64,000 nucleotides of DNA. It comes from DATFVA01 sp963800255. Its GTDB lineage: Bacteria; Bacteroidota; Ignavibacteria; Ignavibacteriales; Ignavibacteriaceae. Shown in pieces: positions 18,114-25,929 of the stretch. The notes under the pieces were generated by a model. That model was given only the letters and a program-made list of their open reading frames with translations, did not search any database and was not told the DNA's origin. Location of the stretch: contig CAWDAK010000015.1 of assembly GCA_963800255.1 (NCBI GenBank), positions 124,001-188,000 of the forward strand, written 5' to 3'. The position numbers and the translations under genes were made by a program. The stretch's first letter is position 1. Each line of letters begins with the position of its first letter.

Positions 18114-18300
18114 GCATTATAGTAGTTGGGCAATTTGGAAGGAACAAAATGACAAACCGAAATCCAATGTTGGTGACAAGACAATTTTTAATATTGATTT
18201 AATCCTTAATATACTTGGTTCGCTTAATACAAATTTCATTATGGCAGGACTGAACATTTCCCTTCCAATTGAATTTATCTTCGGAAATTTTCACGTTTAA
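18085..18300 (+). pseudogene. remnant of an uncharacterised protein with GLNIS/FGNFH motifs
   Basis: A frame without an ATG reads YGHYSSWAIWKEQNDKPKSN, then GDKTIFNID, then IMAGLNISLPIEFIFGNFHV before TAA at 18298-18300. The paired motifs SWAIW...KSNxGD and GLNIS...FGNFH recall a family of uncharacterised bacterial proteins that I associate with a uracil-DNA-glycosylase-like fold; that recollection is uncertain. Both ends are missing. The rest of this gene-free stretch (17865-17948 and 18301-18595) shows no other coding signal and becomes very AT-rich before the HNH gene. Confidence 0.45.
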
Positions 18301-18595
18301 TCCAATTTCCATCCCATCGAGTTATATAGCCGGTTTGTTGAAATGATTTAAAGCAGAAAATATGCAAAATATTTGTTGAGTAAATGGATGTGTGGAGTTA
18401 TGTTTGAAGTATTGAAACTCTAGTTTTATCCGCTTCAAATAATAATACTAATCCTATATCCTGAACAGAAGAGGGAAAATTTATTTTTTTATAAGTTGCA
18501 TCTTCAAGGTTAAAGGATCTCTTGGTTCACTGCTCTTACTGAAATATGCTAATTATCTTTTTCGTAATGGAGAGCCTAATGATTCAAAATAAAAA

Positions 18596-19330
18596 ATGAA
18601 ATCTTTTTTTCCAAAACTGAATTTTAAAATCGATGACATCATTTCTTATGCGGAGTTAGTTGCTACTGAGAATATCAATGTACAAAAGGGTATGAATTTT
18701 CAAATAAAACCTGAGTATTCAATTTTTTTGATGTCAGTTAGAAAGAATGCACCCTATGCTGATGAATGGGATGATAAAGCAAATACCCTGATTTATGAAG
18801 GGCATAATGTTCCGAAAAATGTTTCACTCACTCCAAAAGAAGTTGACCAACCTTTAGCAACACCCATCGGAACACTTACAGAAAATGGAAAGTTTTTTAC
18901 AGCTGCCCAATCTTATAGGATGAGATTGCTAGAGCATCCGCATAGGGTTAAAGTTTATGAAAAAATGCAAGCTGGGGTTTGGTGTTATAAAGGTTTTTTC
19001 AGCCTGATCGATGCAAAGATTGTTTTTAATGGGATTAGAAATGTTTTTAAATTCTATCTTCAACCGGTTGAGTTTAAGGCTTTCAACAAGGAAATACAGA
19101 TTCCTCATAATAGATTAATCCCTACTCACGTCAAGGTTGAAGTTTGGGCCAGAGATAAAGGTAAATGTCAAAAATGTGGATCAACAGAAAATCTTCACTT
19201 TGATCATATTCTTCCATTTTCAAAAGGCGGAACAAGTTTAACTGCTGAAAATGTGCGTATTCTCTGTATGAAACATAATCTGGAGAAATCAGATAAAATT
19301 TTAACCATCCCCCCTTTCTTTCTATCCTAG
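18596..19330 (+). CDS. HNH endonuclease with N-terminal SRA-like modified-base reader
   Basis: 244 residues. The C-terminal third is a treble-clef HNH nuclease: CQKCGS, then the ββα core FDHILPFSKGGTSLTAENV, closing ILCMKHNLEK. The N-terminal 155 residues resemble an SRA/YDG-type domain, the fold that flips modified cytosines: ADEWDDKANTLIYEGHNVP, DQPLATPIGTLTENGKF, PHRVKVYEKMQ and GVWCYKGFFSLIDAKIV follow the order of conserved SRA segments. SRA-HNH fusions are known modification-dependent (type IV-like) restriction enzymes. The stop lies three bases before the next HNH gene, so they form an operon. The nuclease call is firm; the SRA call rests on motif order only. Confidence 0.82.
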   Translation: MKSFFPKLNFKIDDIISYAELVATENINVQKGMNFQIKPEYSIFLMSVRKNAPYADEWDDKANTLIYEGHNVPKNVSLTPKEVDQPLATPIGTLTENGKFFTAAQSYRMRLLEHPHRVKVYEKMQAGVWCYKGFFSLIDAKIVFNGIRNVFKFYLQPVEFKAFNKEIQIPHNRLIPTHVKVEVWARDKGKCQKCGSTENLHFDHILPFSKGGTSLTAENVRILCMKHNLEKSDKILTIPPFFLS

Positions 19331-19333
19331 ATT

Positions 19334-20311
19334 ATGTCCAAGCTTGAAACCTATATAAATGTCTTTTCCTCGTTGCACACCGATAAGGGAAAAAATAAAT
19401 ATCCCTCTCATACTAAACATCAAGCTCCCCATAAACCACTACTACTTTTATCGGTTATTGATTTAATAGAAGAAGGCGCTATAAAAGATAATTTCATTAA
19501 ATTGTCTCCGGAATTAGGGGAGACCTTCACTACTTATTGGTCCATTGTTATGCCTAGTGATAAGATAGGTAAAATCGTATATCCTTTTTTTCATTTAAGA
19601 AAAGATAATTTCTGGCATCTCATCCCGAATGAAGGAAAAAAGGATTTACTAGGTTCTATACATGAAATATCTTCAGTTTATCGTTTGTTGGAAATAATTT
19701 CTGGTTCAGAGTTGGATAAGGATCTGTTTTTATTGCTCTGTAATAACAGGGAAAGAAATATCCTGAGAAGTGTTCTAATTGATTCATATTTTGATTTAAC
19801 TATAACAGAATCACTCATAACTCAAAGCAAGATAAATGTTGAATCTTTCCAATACTCATTGAACCTATTAAGGAAGAATCCAAAAATTGTTTACTCGAAG
19901 CTTAGAGATGAATTATACAAAGAAAAAGTTAGAGATCAGGGTTTTAGAAAGGCTGTGGTCCAAGCTTATGAACATCGTTGTTCATTCTGTGGAATAAGAA
20001 TGAGAACGCCTGAAGGATACACAGCGGTGGATGGGGCTCATATAATTCCTTGGAAGGAAACTCAAAATGATCTTCCTCAGAACGGAATATCTTTATGCAA
20101 ATTATGCCACTGGACTTTTGATAATGGTTTGATCAGTATTTCCAACGATTATAAAATCCTTATCTCTAAAAGATTAAATACAAATTATAATATTGCTGGA
20201 CACTTAATCACTTTTGCAAAAAGAGATATTATTCGTCCTGTTGAAAGATATTTATGGCCAAGTCAAGAATCACTAATCTATCATCAAAAACGATGGAATT
20301 TCTTTAAATAA
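19334..20311 (+). CDS. HNH restriction endonuclease with SBD-like (phosphorothioate-reader) domain
   Basis: 325 residues. The N-terminal part contains QAPHKPLLLLSVIDLIEEGA and ETFTTYWSIV, closely resembling the opening of the sulfur-binding domain (SBD) family that recognises phosphorothioated DNA in ScoMcrA-type enzymes. The C-terminal part is a COG3440-type HNH nuclease: CSFCGIRMRTPEG, VDGAHIIPW, NGISLCKLCHWTFDNGLI. Homologues with this order are commonly annotated as phosphorothioated-DNA-binding restriction endonucleases. It starts three bases after the SRA-like HNH gene. No dnd or ssp modification genes are in the window, as expected for an enzyme attacking foreign modified DNA. Confidence 0.85.
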   Translation: MSKLETYINVFSSLHTDKGKNKYPSHTKHQAPHKPLLLLSVIDLIEEGAIKDNFIKLSPELGETFTTYWSIVMPSDKIGKIVYPFFHLRKDNFWHLIPNEGKKDLLGSIHEISSVYRLLEIISGSELDKDLFLLLCNNRERNILRSVLIDSYFDLTITESLITQSKINVESFQYSLNLLRKNPKIVYSKLRDELYKEKVRDQGFRKAVVQAYEHRCSFCGIRMRTPEGYTAVDGAHIIPWKETQNDLPQNGISLCKLCHWTFDNGLISISNDYKILISKRLNTNYNIAGHLITFAKRDIIRPVERYLWPSQESLIYHQKRWNFFK

Positions 20312-20459
20312 TTAGGCTATTAAACTTATCTTTATCCCCCTTTATCTATTCAATTTAGCATCCGTGTGGAATTTTATCCTTTTATTGTATCTTAATATAT
20401 AATCCTCCTAAAATTTTGCGGAGCTGGTATGAAAACTTCCTTTCAATGAAACAAAACCC

Positions 20460-20612
20460 TTGAATGAAGCTGAAATCCTGGTTAATGAGGAAAAACCTGC
20501 AGGAAGTTATTCGGTGGGGTTTGAGGGCACGGGTTTATCCAGCGGTGTTTATTTGTATAAACTGACCGCTGGAAGTTATGTTAGTGCAAAGAAAATGATT
20601 TTGCTGAGATGA
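20460..20612 (+). pseudogene. orphan T9SS C-terminal domain fragment
   Basis: A frame without start reads LNEAEILVNEEKPAGSYSV, GTGLSSGVYLYKL, and SAKKMILLR then TGA. It is the last 50 residues of a T9SS sorting domain and is very similar, also at the DNA level, to the end of the FG-GAP protein at 25440-25583. No body of a secreted protein precedes it. The 315-bp stretch 20312-20626 contains nothing else recognisable. Confidence 0.75.
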
Positions 20613-20626
20613 CAGGAATATCTTCC

Positions 20627-21058
20627 CTATTTCTTGTTTATGTCTTTCATATACGCAGTTATGTCTTTTAATTGCGGTTCGGTAAGTGATGGATTGCCGC
20701 CGCTGGGAGGCATTGCTACTCCCGTCGTGTTTAATGGATCGGTTACCGGTCTGCCTTTTTTAATGAACTCAAGCAGTTCTGCATCGGTTTCGCTTTTAAC
20801 AAAATCACTTGTTGTTAGGTCTTTGCCCAGGTTTGGTATTCCTTTGGCGTCCATACCATGACAGGCTGAGCAGGTCTGGTCAAAAAGTATTTTGCCGTTT
20901 ACTGCATCCCCTTTCAATGCGCTTACGCCGCTGTTTTCGGTGTTCCCGCTCTCCGGAAGCTGTTCATCGCTGCTGTTGTTATTTTCACCGCACTGAACCA
21001 TCAGAAACGTTATAACGGTAATAATCAGTATAAAATATATTTTTTTAATTGATCTCAT
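20627..21058 (-). CDS. lipoprotein c-type cytochrome
   Basis: 143 residues. The signal peptide ends in a lipobox (TFLMVQC), so the protein is anchored to a membrane on the periplasmic side. One heme-binding motif CSACHG is followed by the distal Met in GVAMPPSGGN, the class I cytochrome c pattern. It lies 29 bp downstream of the ferredoxin gene in the same direction, and both diverge from nirK. A role as electron donor to the copper nitrite reductase is a reasonable inference, since small cytochromes c or cupredoxins serve NirK elsewhere. Confidence 0.88.
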   Translation of the reverse strand: MRSIKKIYFILIITVITFLMVQCGENNNSSDEQLPESGNTENSGVSALKGDAVNGKILFDQTCSACHGMDAKGIPNLGKDLTTSDFVKSETDAELLEFIKKGRPVTDPLNTTGVAMPPSGGNPSLTEPQLKDITAYMKDINKK

Positions 21059-21087
21059 TGAAGTTTTCCTTGTTTATCGGGATAATT

Positions 21088-21387
21088 TTATTTCTCTGTC
21101 AGTTCAAGTTTCTCTTTTTTGGCTAAGAGCTCTTCGTTGTTCTCAACGTGATCCGGGTCTTTGATTATGCAGTCAACGGGACAGACATCGATGCACTGAG
21201 GCTGATCGTAAAATCCAACACATTCGGTACATTTGTCAGGGGTGATGTAAAAATAGTCGTTCGATATCGGCTTATTCGCGTTCTTATTTAACTGCCAGTC
21301 AACTCCGCCTTCATATATTGCGGTGTTAGGACATTCGGGTTCGCACGCGCCGCAGTTAATGCATTCATCTGTTATAAGTAGTGCCAT
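21088..21387 (-). CDS. 2[4Fe-4S] ferredoxin (YfhL-type)
   Basis: 99-residue ferredoxin with two cluster motifs. The first is CINCGACEPECP. The second is CTECVGFYDQPQCIDVCP, with the eight-residue insertion between Cys 2 and Cys 3 that marks the Allochromatium/YfhL type. A charged C-terminal helix follows. It is a cytoplasmic one-electron carrier of low potential. It leads the operon that continues into the cytochrome c gene and faces nirK across a 252-bp region carrying two Crp/Fnr-type palindromes. Confidence 0.92.
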   Translation of the reverse strand: MALLITDECINCGACEPECPNTAIYEGGVDWQLNKNANKPISNDYFYITPDKCTECVGFYDQPQCIDVCPVDCIIKDPDHVENNEELLAKKEKLELTEK

Positions 21388-21460
21388 ATTTCCACACTTT
21401 CGGTTATAATGAGTTTGATTTCCTGGTTCAAAACTTAGGAGTGCGAGGCTAGAGAGTCAT

Positions 21461-21472
21461 TGACTTAAGTCA
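21461..21472. promoter_or_regulatory. Crp/Fnr-type operator, ferredoxin-proximal copy
   Basis: TGACTTAAGTCA is a perfect 12-bp palindrome (TGAC-N4-GTCA), centred about 80 bp upstream of the ferredoxin start. It has the architecture of FNR/DNR-family sites. A second nearly identical site lies 92 bp away. Confidence 0.65.
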
Positions 21473-21552
21473 GTGTAAGTCTTTTTTATCCGGACTTGTT
21501 AAGCAGTAGCCGCCAGCCGTTCGTTTATAAATTAATTTAAACTGGATTTTAA

Positions 21553-21564
21553 TGACTTTAGTCA
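21553..21564. promoter_or_regulatory. Crp/Fnr-type operator, nirK-proximal copy
   Basis: TGACTTTAGTCA has the same TGAC-N4-GTCA half sites and is centred about 81 bp upstream of the nirK start. A further TGAC follows directly (TCAATGACTT). The regulator encoded downstream of nirK has the ETISR recognition-helix residues that fit such half sites. Confidence 0.65.
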
Positions 21565-21639
21565 ATGACTTGCCGGTACTATAAAGCCAACTTTGAAGTG
21601 TATCAGAATTTTTAAATAGATCTTAAATTCAGGAATTTT

Positions 21640-22761
21640 ATGAAACATTCAATAAAAGCCGCCGGAATAATTGTGCTTGCAATGCTGGCAGCAATCTTAA
21701 CCTCCTGCAGCGGCAGCGGCGATAAAGCACCGGCGTTTAATACACCCTCCCCGGAAAATGTTAGTCAGCTGCAACATATTAAAGAGAAGCTCGTCGCTCC
21801 TCCTTTCCTTCCTCAATATGAACAGAAGGAGGAAGGCGGCCCAAAGGTGGTGGAGGTGGAGCTGACAGTAGTTGAGAAAAAGTTCGAGGTTGAACCGGGA
21901 GTTTTTACCTGGGCATTAACTTACAACGGCACTGTACCGGGACCAATTATTGTTGTTCACCAGTATGATTATGTTGAGGTTAGGGTTATAAACCCGGCTT
22001 CAAATTCAATGGTGCATAATATCGATTTCCACGCAGCCACCGGAGCTATGGGCGGAGGCGACATTTCACTTGTTGCACCGGGCCAGCAGGTTACTTTCAG
22101 ATTCAGAGCGGTTAAGGCCGGCGTATTCGTTTATCATTGCGCGCCGGGAGGTATTATGGTGCCTCTGCACGTTGTATCGGGTATGAACGGTGCCATTATG
22201 GTTTTGCCTGTGAACGGATTGACTGATAACAACGGTAATTCTATTACCTATGACAAAGCATATTATATTGTTCAGCAGGAATATTATCTGCCGAAGGATG
22301 AAAAGGGTAATTATAAAGAGTATTCTTCGCCGGCTGAAGGTTTCGGTGATTTGATAAAATCGATGAAAACTCTTAGTCCCACGCATATTGTTTTTAACGG
22401 TAAAGCAGGAGCCTTAACTGGTGAAAACGCGCTGAAAGCAAACGTTGGTGATAAGGTTTTATTTATCACTTCAAGCGCCAACAGGGATACGAGGATCCAT
22501 CTTATAGGAGGACACGCGGATCTTTACTGGGAAGGCGGTTCTTTTGCTAACAATCCGCTGGCTGATTTTGAAACGTGGCCTGTGCCAGGGGGAACGGCTG
22601 TAGCTGCAATTTATCAGTTCAAACAGCCGGGAACGTACGCTTTGCTGGATCACAATCTTATTGAGGCCCTTGCCTACGGCGCCGCAGCACAGGTAATTGT
22701 TGAAGGAAAATGGAACGATGACCTGATGAAAGTGGTTGAAAAGCCGGCGCCTATTCAATGA
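21640..22761 (+). CDS. nirK: copper-containing nitrite reductase (NO-forming), lipoprotein
   Basis: Reduces nitrite to nitric oxide in the periplasm (denitrification). 373 residues with a lipobox at Cys23 (AAILTSC), so membrane-anchored. All copper ligands are visible: type 1 copper His126, Cys167, His177 and Met182; type 2 copper His131, His166 and the partner-subunit His in LLDHNLIEAL. The catalytic pair is present as Asp129 (HNIDFH) and His287 (RIHLIGGH). Two cupredoxin domains make the standard trimer-forming enzyme without a fused cytochrome. It is divergent from the ferredoxin-cytochrome c operon with an operator candidate upstream, and convergent with a Crp/Fnr gene. Confidence 0.95.
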   Translation: MKHSIKAAGIIVLAMLAAILTSCSGSGDKAPAFNTPSPENVSQLQHIKEKLVAPPFLPQYEQKEEGGPKVVEVELTVVEKKFEVEPGVFTWALTYNGTVPGPIIVVHQYDYVEVRVINPASNSMVHNIDFHAATGAMGGGDISLVAPGQQVTFRFRAVKAGVFVYHCAPGGIMVPLHVVSGMNGAIMVLPVNGLTDNNGNSITYDKAYYIVQQEYYLPKDEKGNYKEYSSPAEGFGDLIKSMKTLSPTHIVFNGKAGALTGENALKANVGDKVLFITSSANRDTRIHLIGGHADLYWEGGSFANNPLADFETWPVPGGTAVAAIYQFKQPGTYALLDHNLIEALAYGAAAQVIVEGKWNDDLMKVVEKPAPIQ

Positions 22762-22776
22762 TGACTAATTGAAAAC

Positions 22777-22826
22777 TTAGCCGGGTAAAGACAGGTACCT
22801 GGAAGTATTTATTCGGCTAATTTTTT
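22777..22826 (+). terminator. terminator of nirK overlapping the end of the convergent regulator
   Basis: TTAGCCG (22777-22783) pairs with CGGCTAA (22814-22820), followed by six T. An inner palindrome CAGGTACCTG (22792-22801) can form an extra stem. The 3' arm lies inside the last codons of the opposing gene. Confidence 0.5.
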
Positions 22827-23477
22827 AAGTTCCTTGAAATTCTTAACAAAAACAGTGCGGTCGTGTATTCTGATTATGTTATTGTCTTTCATTTTTTTTA
22901 TTGCTCTTGATATCGTCTCGGGAATTGTACCAAGGTAAGCGGCCAATGTAGGATTTGACAGCGGTATTCTGAAAAACGGCTCGGGGAGATCCTTATTTCC
23001 CCCGCTGTCTATTCCTTTTACGATATAATCCGCCAGCCGGTTTATTACTTCTTTAAGTGAAAGGTCTTCTGCTTTGACGGTAATATTTTTCAGCCGCCGT
23101 GCGAAACCTGACATTATTTTAAAACTGAGTTTGGGATTGTCTTCCAGCAGCTGCAGAAATTCATTTTTGGGAACAAAAAGAAGGGTGGTATCCTCAAGCA
23201 CCTGAACACTGGCGGGGCAGTCGCCGCCGGTAAACAAAGGCACATCACCAAAAAGCTGGGGCTTGGTAAGAAGGTGAAGTATGTATTCTTTCCCCTGCGG
23301 CGATATCTTGAATATTTTAACCTGTCCTTTTAAGACGATATATATTCCCTGGAACTCATCACCTTCGTGAAACACATATTCATCTTTTTTATGGTTAACA
23401 AGCCTGCTTAACGAAGTAATTTCCCGTAGTTCCTCTACGGTCAATTCTGAAAACAGGGGTATATCCTGTAAAATCAT
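22809..23477 (-). CDS. Crp/Fnr family transcriptional regulator (DNR-like)
   Basis: 222 residues. A cyclic-nucleotide-binding-type beta-barrel (about 1-115) leads through a dimerisation helix to a winged helix (about 145-215). The recognition helix reads TLAAYLGTIPETISRAIKKM, with the E..SR residues used by FNR and CRP for TTGA/TGAC half sites. Only one cysteine (GGDCP) is present, so an FNR-type iron-sulfur sensor is excluded and a DNR-like NO (heme) sensor or other ligand is more likely. Its convergent position beside nirK, and two TGAC-N4-GTCA palindromes between nirK and the ferredoxin operon, suggest it regulates this cluster. Confidence 0.9.
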   Translation of the reverse strand: MILQDIPLFSELTVEELREITSLSRLVNHKKDEYVFHEGDEFQGIYIVLKGQVKIFKISPQGKEYILHLLTKPQLFGDVPLFTGGDCPASVQVLEDTTLLFVPKNEFLQLLEDNPKLSFKIMSGFARRLKNITVKAEDLSLKEVINRLADYIVKGIDSGGNKDLPEPFFRIPLSNPTLAAYLGTIPETISRAIKKMKDNNIIRIHDRTVFVKNFKELKKLAE

Positions 23478-23705
23478 CGGTCACCGTGGTTTTTAATATT
23501 CAAACTTAAGGATTTATGATACACTTAAAAATGTCATCCGGCCATGCTGCTAAGGTGGAAAACTGATCAGTCTTGATTCTGCCGCTGCATCAGCACAAAG
23601 GATGACGTTTTAAATTTGATTGGGCACTGAAATGAGCCTTCGTTCCTCTTTTTTACGCATGTATAAGAAACAAGTTTTACCGTAAATATAAATTCGAGGA
23701 GAGCT

Positions 23706-25583
23706 ATGAAATTTTTTATTGGCCTGCTGTTTATCCATCTCACTTTTTGCCTCACGCTTTTTGCACAGGGTGATCAGCCAAACAAAACGGAAGAGAAATC
23801 GGATTTTCCCGGAAGCGGTTTGTTATCTGAAACCGGCCTGTTTACAAATACAGGTATTAAAGAGTCTGAGTCGCCCGCCGCTCAGGTTTTTGATATACCA
23901 TCGTTTACAAAAGTTACCTCGGGTGAGATCGTTACGGATGTTGACCTTTCAGGAGGATGTGCATGGGTTGATTACGACGGTGATAATGATATGGATTTAT
24001 TTGTAGCAAACAATAATTTTATAAACAATGCGGTGTATACTAATAACGGCGACGGAACTTTTACAAAACTGACTTCCGGCGTTATAGTATCAGACGGCAG
24101 CAGTACTTCACAGGGCTCCTGGGGAGATTATAACAATGACGGAAATATAGATTTGTTTATTACTAATAAGTCAACCGGAGTGGGGCAGCATAATATATTG
24201 TACCGGAATAACGGGAGTGGTGATTTCACGGAAATTACTTCCGGAAGTATTGTTAATGACGAAGGATATTCATTCGGGTCTGCCTGGGCTGATATAAATA
24301 ATGATGGCTTCCTTGATATGTTTGTAGTGAACGAGATACCAACAGAAAATAATTTTTTGTATTTGAATAACGGCGATGAAACTTTTACAAAAGTAACTAA
24401 CGGTGATATCGTTAATGTACCTGCAACATCTTATACCTGCACTTTTGGTGATTATGATAATGATAATAATATTGACCTTTTTGTGGCTAACCGTGATGAG
24501 ACGAATTTTTTATATCATAATAACGGAGACGGTTCTTTTACAAGGGTAATTGATGGAGATATTGCAAACGATCTTGAATATTCACTAGGAGCCAACTGGG
24601 TGGACTATGATAATGACCTGGATTTAGATTTATATGTTACTAATGGGAATAATGAGAATAATTCTTTGTACGTGAATAATAACGATGGAACTTTTACCAA
24701 AAATACTGCATTAGAAATAGTTAACGACGGCCTGCATACATTGTGCAGTAACTGGACAGACATTGATAACGACGGGGACCTGGATTTATATATTACAACA
24801 TTGAACAATAATTTGCTCTATGCCAATAACGGTGATAAAACGTTTACAAGGGTGACAACCAATACAATAATTGCAGATAATTCACCCTCGCGCGGCTGTA
24901 CCTGGACAGACTACGATAATGACGGTGATATGGATTTGTTTGTTGCAAATTATGGGGCTGTAAATAATCTTTATACGAATGATGGAAACGGTAATAGCTG
25001 GATTAATATTAAATGCGAAGGCACAGGGGCAAATAAATCCGGCATAGGAGCAAAAGTCCTGCTGGAAGCAACGATAAATGGTTCTCCTACCTGGCAGTTC
25101 CGCCAGATCAATCTGCAGAGCGGCTACCTGGCGCAAAATAGTTTGTATGCACACTTCGGTTTGGGTGATGCTCAATCAATTGATTCGATTATTGTTAAAT
25201 GGCCTTCGGGGTTAACTGAGTCATTTCCTGAGACAGGGGTTAACCTGTCATTTACCGCGGAGGAAGGCGAAGGCAGCCTGATAACTTCTGTGGAGAGTGA
25301 TGGTAAGGAGGCTTCTCTGTTTTCATATACCTTATCGCAGAATTATCCGAATCCCTTCAACCCGGTTACAGTAATTAATTATCATTTAGCAGCCGGCAAT
25401 TTCGTTTCACTTATTGTTTATGATGTTCTGGGTAATGAAGCTGCAACGCTGGTTAATGAGGAGAAACCTGCAGGAAGTTATTCGGTGAGGTTTGACGGCA
25501 CTGGTTTATCCAGCGGGGTTTATTTTTATCGCTTGAACGCCGGCAGTTACACCAGCACCAGGAAAATGATTTTATTAAGATAG
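23706..25583 (+). CDS. T9SS-secreted FG-GAP/VCBS repeat protein with ASPIC/UnbV domain
   Basis: 625 residues with signal peptide (HLTFCLTLFAQ). Seven or so FG-GAP/VCBS repeats run from about 65 to 425, each with a calcium-binding loop such as DYDGDNDMDLFVANN or DIDNDGDLDLYITT. Together they would fold as a beta-propeller. An ASPIC/UnbV-type segment follows at about 430-510 (GANKSGIGAKV, QSGYLAQNSLYAHFGLG). The C-terminus is a T9SS type A sorting domain (LSQNYPNPFNPVTV to KMILLR). This CRTAC1-like architecture is common on Bacteroidota surfaces and is thought to mediate adhesion; a function here is not established. Confidence 0.9.
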   Translation: MKFFIGLLFIHLTFCLTLFAQGDQPNKTEEKSDFPGSGLLSETGLFTNTGIKESESPAAQVFDIPSFTKVTSGEIVTDVDLSGGCAWVDYDGDNDMDLFVANNNFINNAVYTNNGDGTFTKLTSGVIVSDGSSTSQGSWGDYNNDGNIDLFITNKSTGVGQHNILYRNNGSGDFTEITSGSIVNDEGYSFGSAWADINNDGFLDMFVVNEIPTENNFLYLNNGDETFTKVTNGDIVNVPATSYTCTFGDYDNDNNIDLFVANRDETNFLYHNNGDGSFTRVIDGDIANDLEYSLGANWVDYDNDLDLDLYVTNGNNENNSLYVNNNDGTFTKNTALEIVNDGLHTLCSNWTDIDNDGDLDLYITTLNNNLLYANNGDKTFTRVTTNTIIADNSPSRGCTWTDYDNDGDMDLFVANYGAVNNLYTNDGNGNSWINIKCEGTGANKSGIGAKVLLEATINGSPTWQFRQINLQSGYLAQNSLYAHFGLGDAQSIDSIIVKWPSGLTESFPETGVNLSFTAEEGEGSLITSVESDGKEASLFSYTLSQNYPNPFNPVTVINYHLAAGNFVSLIVYDVLGNEAATLVNEEKPAGSYSVRFDGTGLSSGVYFYRLNAGSYTSTRKMILLR

Positions 25584-25599
25584 TATGCATATCGGTACT

Positions 25600-25829
25600 C
25601 TATCAACGTTTCGGTGCGCTGCACCGGGTGAAATGTGGTAAAGTGGTCAGGGTTTATTCGTAACGAAATAGATTCTATTGATATTACGCCACGCTGCGGC
25701 TACGAACAATTCGGTGCGCTGCACCGGGTGAAATGTGGTAAAGTGGACAGGGTTTATTCGTAACGAAATAGATTCTATTGATATTACGCCGCGATGCGGC
25801 TAGAGATATATTCCCGCAATGCGGAAAAA
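25600..25829. repeat. 100-bp tandem direct repeat with short hairpins
   Basis: Two copies (25610-25709 and 25710-about 25802) are near identical, differing at a few positions such as GTGGTCAGG versus GTGGACAGG. Each contains the palindrome CGGTGCGCTGCACCG near its start and a second one at its end (GCCGCGATGCGGC in copy 2). A third small hairpin CCGCAATGCGG lies just after. The lead-in TCTATCAACGTTTCGGTGCG also occurs at 8641. The element occupies most of the 346-bp gap before the DUF5916 gene. Confidence 0.85.
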
Positions 25830-25929
25830 TCCCCTTTCATCATTTCCATTAGCCTGTGGTTTAAATTCTGTTTCCTTCCGGATTTTGTTTTGTTTAATTA
25901 CTGACAATTAATCCGGGAGAAAATTAATT

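Noticed and set aside
17898..18122. 74-residue plus-strand open frame downstream of the K+ channel
   Set aside because: It has no family features; two other frames in the same stretch give better protein-like remnants.
22471..22758. 95-residue frame antisense to nirK
   Set aside because: All copper ligands are in the plus-strand frame; the antisense frame has no motif.
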